From: Mnemiopsis leidyi | Taxonomy: Eukaryota; Ctenophora; Tentaculata; Lobata; Bolinopsidae | Assembly (NCBI GenBank): GCA_000226015.1 | Contig: JH154020.1 | Span: 6,470 to 70,469, forward strand | Length of the DNA: 64,000 nt | Direction of reading: 5' to 3' | Shown: one piece after another, positions 38,001 to 50,000 of the stretch | Layout of the letters: every line of letters starts with the position of its first letter | How positions within the stretch are numbered: the first letter of the stretch is position 1 | Translations under genes and position numbers: made by a program | Notes under the pieces: generated by a model | Databases searched by the model: none | The model's input: only the letters and a program-made list of their open reading frames with translations | What the model was told of the DNA's origin: nothing

Positions 38001-41000
38001 AGGGTACTGTTGATAAAGGTAGAAGTAAGGTAATATTCTGACAAATTGTTTATAAGGGAAGTGCTCCTTCGTAAACAGCTGGGTGTTCCACTCTATAATC
38101 ATCAGCTGAGTGATACCGTACAGACCTGGGATATATATATGTTCAGCACGGCTCTGAGTTGTTCTTGTTGTCGTGATTGGTCTAATTTGAGCATTCTTAT
38201 TTTGTTGACGTCTAACTATCTACAATCAAGCACTATGCCAGATATTCCTAGATAATCATTAACCAGAAGCAACAAAAAGTAAAAGTATCCAACTAAATAA
38301 TCGAAAGAATCTCCAAAAGTATGAACAGTAACTGACCGACTGGACTGTATGTAGTTCGGACTTTGTAACATTTCTCTCCGTGACAAATGGTGAAAAAGTA
38401 GACTTTGACTGTGTGCTTGTTGACGTAGTCACCTTCTGCTTTACAGTATTTTGTTCTTGTTGTCCGAACCCCTGGTTGATGATTCGTCATTTAATCTAGG
38501 AACTTGCTTCAAAAATTATATGAAATTTTCAATTTTCAATGACACGTACACTTGAAAAGAGAGGCCCTTTAGTACTTGTGGTACTAAAGGACTAGTGATA
38601 TTGTGGTAACGGATTTTCATCTTCTCTAAGCGTTAAACTGCTGAGCAATACTTACACCCATTAACAACATAGTTCTTCAAAGGGTACTTTTTAGAAAGAT
38701 AAGTTTTGCTGTTAAACATCATCTCATCGTTAATCGTAGCCGTGCTTCCCGAATATGGCAAATCTAGGTGGTGGAGATTAAACTGAGGATTACATAACAG
38801 TACACTTCCACATCAGTTATAAAACTGAAGTTTCTCTTCTGACCACCAAGATCATCTAAAATTGAAGTATGCAGTAACTGAATTTGGAAGCAAAAGATAT
38901 CGTTAATTAAATTGAAAGCTTGCATAAATAAGGACCACGTTTCGCAACAAAATATTAAACATGAACAAAACAGTAACACATAAGAATAAGCTTTATAGGA
39001 AGAAGTTAAACAAACAAACCAAGGAAAGTAGAGCTGATTACACTGACACAGTGTTTGGGATGATTACAAGCGGAGTAGGAGAAAGTACAGGAACAGTGCT
39101 TGTGTGCTATTCGACAACTCTTCTCTACCGAGCTGGTTATCTTCCACGATCCAGTCAGGTGGCCTGGGTACAGTAGGAGTATTGAGATTGGGGTGTGTGG
39201 ATGCAGGATAGGGATACCGAATATCGAATCGGGATCAAATCGTCAAATATCCGATCGATCGAATCATCAAATATCGAATAGGTTCGATGGTCAAATATTT
39301 TTCCCCCGATTCGATATTTGAGATTCGTACTTCGAATATCGAATATTTCGAATAATCGAATATTACATAATTCGGTATCCCTAATGCAGGATGCTTATAA
39401 GTTGAGTTAGAGGTTGAAGTTAGATGACATCCCAATAATTTAATACTTTTAATTTGGTAATCGATTAACAAGAATATTTTTGACCAACTGGGCAGTTCTA
39501 AAAGAGGATGTTGTAGTAGAAGTTACATACTTGAAGGAACTCTTCGTACGTAGACGGTACTGCATTTACCTGAATAGTGAGGGTGTTAACCAATGTGTTT
39601 CTAGATCGTGATAATTGAGTAACTAATCCTGTCAGAGCTATAATCGGTATATGGAACATCTTTTTTAGATTATGTCCTATAATTTTGATAAGATATGATA
39701 AAGCACAAGAATATTCAATTCAGAGATTTTGACAGGCGTGCTGTATTTTTCACTGACCAACTTGTAGGTTGATAACCTACTGTCGCGGCCATCACGCGCT
39801 GTCACGCATTTCTGGCCTGGCGAAGAAATTCTAGACGCGCATCGCCCGTTGATGACCAACCAGCCAGTTTAAATCGATTTGATTTTAATTCGCATGTGAA
39901 TTAGATATTAGGTAATAGGTTAACCCGTTAAGGCTCCTGCAGCCTAAAAATGGTTGTAGAGCAGTTATACAGCCTCCCAACTTTCCGTACACCTTAACAG
40001 TCACTGCAATCCCCAAATCTACCAAAATGTGACATATCTCCGCGAATTGAAGTCCTGCCATAATTAACGAATCTCTAACGATTATCGGAAATTTGTTTAA
40101 TTTGGCACGTATGTCTGGTTAAAGTTGCTGTGAACCGAATTAGTTAACCACCAAATGTCTCGTCAAAATATCTTCGCCAATCCTTCGGTTAAATTGATTT
40201 AAGAGATTGATAGCATTCGAAGTTGTTAATCATCCAAAACACATCACTAATAACAACGCATAATTTCTTCCTTCGATTTTAGCAGATTTGCGATGGCATT
40301 TTCCTCCTTGCATCGGAGTCAAATTTCTCTCGAAACATCGCACGTGAATGACATAAAAGTCCGACGGAGACCTCCAATCGACTAATTGCACTAACATAAG
40401 GACGACCGGGGAGGAACAATCATGATGAATAATGCTCAATCAGTTCCCCTGCCCTTTACAGTTTACCTCATTATCACCCATCTCGGTGGTACGGGTGTGC
40501 ATCTTGTTGGCACTTACTTCTGTGGTGGGTTTCACACAGCGTGACAGCGTAGTAGTGTATCTGCATCTTCTTGGGACACTTTCCTGCTTCTGGGAAGACA
40601 CGATTTTAAGGGTTTTGGGTGGTGTTTTCTACATTTGTTAGAGAGAAATCGTTAAGATCACTTGAAATGACGTGTTTTCCCTGACTTTGTTAGTTTCTAT
40701 CAGACGCTACGTTCAGCTAGCACCATCGGCCAGATTACGATTAGTCTGCAGATTTGGAATTAACTATTTTTCTTAGAATCAGTACTTAATTCATACTCAT
40801 TGACAAAGTGTTTAAATGACGTACGTAGACGCAGAGCAGAGTTTGGGAAGTATTTCAAATAAGTTTTGTGTTATCTTATACTTACTGAGAGGGAGTTTTC
40901 TTGTTTTGCAGACGGTCACACTCGATATTTCTGAAACAGTCGTCAGGTAGGATTGACAGCACATCGTCAGTGCAATTATCATTATTGTGTTTCAAGAATG

Positions 41001-44000
41001 GAAAATCAGGCGCACTATAAGTAATATTAGTTTTGTTTTAAAAGTTCCTGATTAACGTGTATCAAAAAGAATGACCATCATTAGGAATATAAAACTCCCT
41101 ATATTTCGACTAGGCGACCTTAGGAAAGGTCCGAAAGGATCAGATGGGTAATTTTCTTGTATTTGCTGTCGACTCCGAGAACCAGATAGCTATCAAACTA
41201 CCAGCACCAAACCCACAACGACTTGATGCGTGTCAGGTTTTGACAGTCATAATTATCAAAGTGCAGTGTCAATTTGACCTATTTTACCGTTTTGCTGGGT
41301 TTTGTTGAATTCTCATTTCTCATGGTCAAGGACGATGATCATGAAAACATAAACTGACCGTAATATTTTCTTATTTCGGAAGCAATTCTTCACTTTAAAT
41401 TTTGAGGACATTATTGCTAGAGTAATTTACTTCAACGTTGATCATTAATTTGGTATTTTGGTACCTACGAGGCTATCTATCCTTAAATGCGCTATTCGTG
41501 CATCATGCTCATAAAAGAGGATTATATAAGTCTATCATCTGATTAAAAGCATTAAGTTTTCAATATTTTCGGGGATCAATATCAATTTTAAAACTTAATC
41601 ACTTTTGGTTTATTCATATCAATGCATCACTGATCAATTTCAGACCACTTCTATTTTTTCTCAGCTTCTCCTCTGTAAAATTTATATCATCAATGATAAA
41701 GTATCAGCTTAGGGACAAAGTAAAAGTGTTACCCTTCGTAATGACATATTTGCTGAGAGGATATTTTACGGACATATCGAAGGGTTCTAGAATGAAGCTG
41801 GTGATCCCGGCAGAGTAGATGAAACCCTCAGTACTGTATCGCGCGTACACCACAGGCGGCATCTTCACCTTGTACTCTGAAGAATATAAATATTGAGCTT
41901 AGTTTCAGTGTCCTGCAGCTTAGTGTTAGAGTAGAGTAATTCGTCGCAATATTATAGGGGTAAACTGTACGATTTAGTATGTTATGTCCTGAGTTTAAAG
42001 CAAAGCACGCAAGAGAGCGGCCTTAACTGTACAAGGAAATGAGCGTTCCTCATTTTATACAAGCGTTTAATATTGATATCAGAATTCATAATAGAAGTGA
42101 ATTTATCAATAACGTAGTTGCAATAAAGGACATGGAAAGCTAATGGCATATCTTTTCGATGGTATCTTTAAATCACTAAATCTCATACTCCATGTTTTAA
42201 CAAAAGGTCTTAGCAGCGCAGAGAAAACTAAGAACAACTCACTGGGAGGTGGATAGGGGGTTGTCCAATCGTGACAACTCTTAAGATTGCTTGTACACAA
42301 CTTGTAGCGATATTCACTCTTAGTTTTCCTGACCTTCCCATAGATTACGTAGACGATTTGATCGTACTTCTGTACCATGTACTGGGGGTGGTGCTCCACC
42401 ATCATGGTCGAGATGTGTCTGTGTTCTCCTTTGTACACCAGGTCTGTTGGAGGGGTGGAAGTGTTAAATTTCCAATAGTTTGGTAGTTTGGTAGTTTCTG
42501 AAAGTCAGAAGTGTTATTCTTATTGATAACAGTACAAAGGTTATTATTAAGTGGTTGGGTCCAAAGATCTTACAGGATTCTCCCTGGAACTTTCTACTAA
42601 ACTTGGAACAAAACTTCAAAATATCTATTCAACTTGCGAGACATCAAACGGAGAAAGCGGACCAGAACCACATCAATAATTTTAAGTTCACTTGACGCTC
42701 ACCCATTGGGAATTCTCTTGATTTGACGTTGAAACATTCCGATAGTTTCTTGGCTCGACAAACGTGGAATGTGTAGAAGCAGTTAGTTGCGACTTTTGGT
42801 TTGGTTTTCTTCTTTCCCTTATGTTGTACACGATGATGGTCGCATTTTTTGTGGATTTCTGAAATAGTCATTTACGGTTGATGGTCATAAAACTCTGTCA
42901 GTATGGCATTTGTATTTATTCTAAATGGCCCAATCAGACGGGAAGCTTTATAAAAGGCAGGACAGAAACGTCGTTCGTTATATTCTAAATTTTCAGATCA
43001 ATTTACCTGACATAACATAGTAACTCTCTCTGGGTTTGAGGTGAGAGTATGGCATAGACAGGGTGTAGACCTTGTTCTCCTTCTTCCCCTTCACCAGCAC
43101 AACTTCGTAGTATTCCCGGACATGCTTCTTGTCGCAGTGTTCCTTCTTGGTTATAGGCTTACCAGCACAGACCTTTACCGGGCCTGACAGTTCTGAAACA
43201 AAAGGTTTAGTTTTAATAGTGTATTCTTACTCAATCAAAAGCTTGTTTTAGAATCAACGTATAGTTTAACACACCTTATTCTATAGAATTATAGACTTAT
43301 ATTATATATAAGTATAATGATTGGTCGATTTTTAGGTTTTTGGTTTTTTAGTTCTTCTTTACTTAGAAGAACTGAAAAACTTCAATCAATATAGACCTAT
43401 AGAACCTACTCTTTAGCTCCCAGTCTGAGTACTTGCTGGAGAACTGACTCCACTCTAAAATCTCGATAGTTGAAGTGTAGGGGTACCCCTCCAAAGTCTC
43501 TTTGTAGTAGATTTTAGGAAACTCCTTGTAGCCACTCGGCATGTATCTGATGTGGATTTAATCAGATTGCGATCGTGGACTTATTGTTAAATTCGGTTTA
43601 ACCATCACGTTGCCCCAAGCTGTTATTCAATAACAATGGCTCACAGAGATGTTTCCCAAAATCCTAATCGCACAGACCTAGTTTTGAGTTTCTGACAGAC
43701 GATTTTGTTGTTGGCTCGACATAGTTTGAAGACGTAGAAGTGTTTATGATGGTGAGGTTTTCCCACCAATCTCCACTCGGTGGGTTTGTACTTCAGGTGC
43801 AAGTAGGTAACGTCCCACGAGATCATAAGGTAGGACACCATATGAACATCCCCTGGGTTAGGAAGATTCCGTTTTTGTTGTTTTTGCATTAAATGTGGAG
43901 TTGCTTTTAATTTAAGTCACGTTCTCATCTTTTGTGGTTAGCTCTCACTATTAATGATAGATCATAAAATTGCTGGGATTAAAAAAAATCATTATAAACA

Positions 44001-47000
44001 TGATCATAGTTTGCAGATTATAACTAACCGGCAAAAATCATTCCATGAGGGAACTTCGCGCTTGAAGATCGAGCACAATGTTTCTTTTCTTTGTTACAAA
44101 CGTCAAAGAAGAATCTGCAGTGTTATATACTAGTAACCAAAACGTAATAGAGACCATTTGACAAACTGTCAAGCAAAATCTCTGACAGCAAAATGACCTT
44201 CAAACTAGTTATCTTCCACATCATCCACAATTCCACTCAGGAACACTCGACTGAAGTAACCTTAATAACCTACCTACAGTAGTCGTTACCCCCGGCCTTG
44301 CACGTCCTCACAATGGCACTAGTTATCCTGAAGTCAGCAGGTGGTTGGAAGAAGGGGAACGGGATGACGCTCAGGTAGTAGACACGTGTCTTGTGGGATT
44401 TGAGGTGGAGGAAAGTAACTTTGTAGTAATTCATCCTTCTGGACTTGGGACAACTTCGTTTTTCTGGAGAAGTGCGCTTGGTTAAGGATAAACCGGGTCA
44501 TGTTACAAATTTAAGTTGAGAATTGGAATTATGGAGTCAGCAAAATGAAGAATAATCGGGTGTTGGTCTGTATAAGTGCTGTTTGATGTTTCGATCATGA
44601 AATGAATGGATTCAATTGGCAGAACAATTCATGGAATCAATGATTAAACCACAGTTTGTGCATTTTTACAGGTAGGAAGACTGAGAACAGATCAGGATAA
44701 TTTGAATAAATTCTAACTTGTGTTTGCTCTTCCTCTGCAGAGAGTCACATGATCATATGACTTCATTGTCCACAATTTCGGACTGATAACTTTGAGAGCC
44801 TGACAATATCGTATGTTAAACAATTAACTATTAAAGATAACTCCTCTTCGAGTCCTGCTCTTACTTAAATTGAGCCTAGGAATTTCAATTTGTCTAGTTA
44901 GCAGTAGGACATGATATTAGCATATCGAAAACTGTTAAAAACTAAAGGTAATGAAATCTAACCTGTCTGTCAGATACTCTCTTTAAACCATGACTCCATC
45001 TGTAGCCCTCTGTTGAGTGCCAGATTATTGGTTTCTTTACCCACAGAGTGTACTCTCTGAAATAGAAAGTAATCATTGGTGATTGTTCAGTTTTCTCCCC
45101 AAGGCCAAGCTAGCTTTAGGTTTGGATAAATTATTAGTATCTAGTATACTGAAATTCTGAATCCTGCTGCTTCAGTGATTGTCAAAGATAAATTTCGGAA
45201 ATCTCGATTACAGTAATGTATCCTAACTGGCTCCAGCTAGGTGCCTCACCGGTAGATTCTAAAACCAGTCCAATCAGCGGCGCCAGCCATTTGAACTTTA
45301 GTGATTTTACTGAGAGGTATTCTGTATCGGTATGGCTTCGGTGTTACCAATAAACCGTTAACCTGAGATGTGAATTGTGAATCTATTTCAAAGTGTTCCT
45401 GGAGGTACAGAAGAACAGATATGTGCATCAATGATAAAAACTGCGTATAATAAAACCAAAAAACTCCATTACTATACTACTAAGTACTCGCAACCCACCA
45501 CCACAGTAAAGCCGATATGATGAGCAATGATAGCGATAGTGAAGGGGCCTGGTCCGTGTGGTCCGTGTGAACCGCCAGGTGGACCATGAGGTCCTCCGGG
45601 TGGACCACGAGGTCCCCCGGGCGGTCCACCTGGTCCGCCAGGTGGGCCATGTGGTCCTCCAGGCGGTCCATGGGGTCCTCCAGGAGGTCCATGTGGTCCT
45701 CCAGGAGGTCCATGGGGTCCTCCAGGAGGTCCATGTGGTCCTTCAGGCGGTCCATGGGGTCCTCCAGGCGGTCCATGTGGTCCTCCAGGTGGTCCATGTG
45801 GTCCTCCAGGCGGTCCATGGGGTCCTCCAGGCGGTCCGTGATGCCCATCATGGCCATGATGTCCACCCTCAGGTCCTCCTTGGTTAAAAGGCCAACGGCG
45901 AGGTCGGACTTCTCTTCCCCAGCCACCTCTCTTTGTGTTCATAACAATTTGACCGTGTCCAGCAGGCCTGAAGTCGAGGTGGAACGCTATCTGCAAAGTG
46001 GAGGGTATTGTTATTGTCAAAATATCGCTATTTGGTTAATAGTCTCAACTCTCAAGATGAAATGCTGACTTGAGACATAAAGATTTAACGAATATCAAGA
46101 TTTAACGAATATCAATCTTTAAATTTTAAGATCAAAAGGAAGTAGGGATAAATAATTGTAGGTAAAGTCGTCTATCAAGAGCCAGTGATTAAATTGAAGT
46201 ATAAAGTTTGATATTTCGATACTGACATGTCCACTGCTGGTCATGAGATTGACGGTAAACTTTTTCTTCCTATCATTGGCGACCCCCGTAATTATGATGA
46301 CATCCCTAGGTTTCACTCCCCCAGACAAACCGTACATCCTCGCCCCGACAATCAGTCTATAGTTGGTGACTGAGGATGATTGAATTCTAAGAAACCATCT
46401 TCAAAATAAAGCGACAATCAAAAGTGTTATTAAAGTTAAACCTTTAACGTCAAAGTTATCACCCACTTGACAAAAAGCCAACAATGATATTAGCTGGAGA
46501 TATTAGCTAGAAAACGTAAGCAAACAGCTGTTAACCCACTCAGGGAGCTCCTACCTGCAGATCTAAAGTGTCTAAATTGTCTGACTTTCCCTCCGCGGTC
46601 TATTCCCCTAAACTCGTACCCAGACACCGTCTTCAGGTCAACTTTGTGTGGGAAGGGGTGGTACATTAGACCGTTTATCGTGACGAAGTAACCTTGAGGT
46701 GCAACCTGCAAATATCTGCGTTGAATTTTCATAAAACAGAATGTCCTTGATCGTCGTTTTAAGAGCATTTGCTACCAGGAAAGCAGCAAACAAATGAACC
46801 ATTTCACATGTTGGACCTACCTCGATAAGGACAGTAAAGTGTCCATGAACTCCAGGTGGAGGGAAAGGAGCGTCAGCCTTTGCTATCACGTGATCTCCTT
46901 TCAGTGCTGACATCATGAGCCTCTTCCTTTCCCCGCTGAAACAGGAGGTTTCTATATCAAACACCGGGCTTGGATCTTGTTTTTTAATGACTCTTGTCTT

Positions 47001-50000
47001 ACTACTTGAATATAACGCCGAATATAACCCAAGTTTTATTCCATTAAGCCATATTTACCTGGTGAATGTCAGTCTAAAAGCCTCAGTTCCGTGTCCAGAA
47101 ATGGAGAAAATCATTTCATCTCGGTCTAAGAAACTTCCCACAAAGTAGATAGTATCTCCAAACATAAGTCCAGCTTCAAATTTGTAGGACTGGTTCAGGA
47201 TTCCATTTCTCACGTGATCTAGGCGATATCATTTACAATTCTCAGACATTGCTTTTCATCATTCAACTGACAGCGACTTTTTTTTCACATATTAGAGATT
47301 TTCAAGAGAGGAGTTGATTTATCTGATTAAAAGAACTTACACATTTTGTATTTGTTTGTGTAAGTAAACACCTTTGTTAACGCTGTCCAGTCTTTCGAAT
47401 GGGCATCGACTGGAATAGCACGTGATTACAACAACAGTAAAATTTCAGAGAAATGACTCTCCGTAATTTAACCATAAAAACAAGCTGGCATGTAATGAAA
47501 TTTTATCTCCAAGTTAGAATTACATAAAATCCATTTTTTGCTTAATCTATTCGACGATAAACACAAAACATAACAAACCTGGTTTATAAGGTGGAGGAGG
47601 TGGAGGTCCTTGATGTGGAGGTGGGTGGGGTGGTCCATCATGGGGTGGTCCACCATGCGGTGGTGGTCCATGGTGGGGTGGTGGTCCCTCATGATGAGGT
47701 GGTCCGTCATGGTGTGGTGGTCCGTCATGATGGGGTGGTCCAGTCATGATTGGGGTGGTCCGGTCATGATGTGGTGGTCCAGTCATGATGGGGTGGTCCA
47801 TCATGATNNNNNNNNNNNNNNNNNNNNNNNNNNNNNNNNNNNNNNNNNNNNNNNNNNNNNNNNNNNNNNNNNNNNNNNNNNNNNNNNNNNNNNNNNNNNN
47901 NNNNNNNNNNNNNNNNNNNNNNNNNNNNNNNNNNNNNNNNNNNNNNNNNNNNNNNNNNNNNNNNNNNNNNNNNNNNNNNNNNNNNNNNNNNNNNNNNNNN
48001 NNNNNNNNNNNNNNNNNNNNNNNNNNNNNNNNNNNNNNNNNNNNNNNNNNNNNNNNNNNNNNNNNNNNNCGCCGCCTCCAGGTGGTCCATCGCCTCCTTC
48101 AGGTGGTCCATCGCCGTCCGGTGGCTCAATACCTGAAAAAATATAGCTGTAATATACAAAGTATCCTATTCTGCGCAGCCTTAAATTATATTCTTGGAAA
48201 AAAGAGGTTTATATACTATATATGTATTCAATTCCCTAATTACCCAACTTTTTTATCCGTTTTGTTAATTATCATGCCACCATTTAGTACCTCTCTTTTT
48301 AAGCACTAGAAGGTCCGAGGGTAACAATTCATCGTTTTCCCAAAGAAGTCCAGGGGCGGGCTCCACGCTCAACACGTCCGAGTTAAGCAAATCTAAAAAA
48401 TTGAATCACAAATTTCGCTATTTTGTAAGTCATAGAGGTCATACTCAATGCGAAAAACACATTTAGAAAAAGGTCCTATATAACAAGACCAGAAAGCTGA
48501 AAGGTCTAAAATGATAATGAGATATGGAGGCACAAACCTTCATCAGTTACTGTAATCGTTTCTAAGGAAACTGCGCGCGGTACAATCACTAGCCTGAAAA
48601 CACAAGTATCAGCAATTTCAATATCAGAAAACAGAACGTCGCAAACAATAACTCAAAGTAAATGGCACATCCTGTGAAACTACAATAATTGTATCAAGAA
48701 TTAAGGTAAAGAAACTTACAATAGAATGGTGGAGGTGATATGTAAGTTGATCATTTTACGCGTGCATCACTGTCAACTTTCTTGTCCTTATATAGTGTCT
48801 CAAGTTTTACCAGAGATGTTGCACCTTATCAATATAGATCGACGAGGTTACAAAACTGGAGGAACTTTTTGTTAATGAGATATAAGCAATGTAGAAAACT
48901 TTAAAGAGCAAGAGATTGGATTTAAAGAAGAGCAAGAGATAAGATATCAAGAAAACAGTAAAATTTTAAGAGATATAGAGAAATTACAAGACTGAAGTTA
49001 CGAGACTATTATCCAGTCCGGTCAACGTAAGTTTAAAATTTTCTAGATCGAAATAAACATTTTTCTTAAAAAACCTTATTAATTAAGTCAATTGAAGTAC
49101 AATACTTGTACACGAAGCGATATGATAACTGCGGCTTGGTGAAAGGTCTCCAGCAAGCAAGCTGCATGGTTCCCATCGTCACTTCCTGGTGGGATTATTC
49201 CATGTATAACCAGCTTTACTCCAGACAGGAATACCGCTTCATGATCATCTGGAAATCTCGAAACCCCGAACTGTGCTAGAAATTGTTGAAAAAAAAATTA
49301 GAAATTTAAGTTACAAGAACATTTCGGAAATATGTCATTGAAAACTTCTCTAACTCTAAGTCTTCTCTAAGTCTAACTTGAAGTTAAAGCTTAAAAAACA
49401 ACAATGCTTTTTTGCTGTCTAGTGTACTGCAGCTACTGATCATCAAGCAATGACCTTGGAATATCGTTCAGCTTTTAGATTGCATTTAATCTTGATTCTT
49501 TTGCATGGCACGCAAGAGCCAAAGAAGGCAATGTAATATGAACAATGAACTTGAGTCACGTTGCAAGAATTGAGAACAATTTATGTCAAATTTCATCCTA
49601 TAGCCAGCCGTCTACTATTTGACATTAACAGTCGACAAATCCGCTTCTATCCAAGTATGGAGCACTGCCTTGTACAAGTATTTCAAGATTTGGTCTTATT
49701 TATTTCTACTCTTTTATTCTTTAATGTTTAGAGCATTTTCTTTCGAGTGCTGTACAAAGTCATTTTAAATATTACGAAAAATGGGAATTCCTATCCAGCC
49801 TATTGGTTTCTTTTCTGGACTTTTCAGACTTCTCAATCACTATCAGTTATAGAAAAGGGTTGGCTTGGATACGGGAAGAAATTTCAAAGTTTTAATTACT
49901 TGATATGGGATTTGGGAACAATGTTAACATGTGTTAAAAAATGCTCCATTCTATGTGTATATGACCAGAAAATGCTTGATCAAAATTAGTACAATCGTAA

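Noticed and set aside
38961-39176. Plus-strand 71-codon ORF
   Set aside because: Antisense to the Cys/His-rich exon 39020-39163, which joins its neighbours in phase.
45540-45850. Calling the HGPPGGP segment a collagen triple helix
   Set aside because: Period is seven residues with Gly at uneven spacing, not Gly-X-Y every third residue.
45480-46068. Plus-strand RRSMGSS and minus-strand MDRLEDHMD repeat frames
   Set aside because: Shadows of the HGPPGGP repeat. The galectin strands on both sides define the true frame.
49747-49989. 80-codon plus-strand ORF
   Set aside because: No domain, signal or splice context, and it overlaps intron sequence of the giant gene's 5' part.
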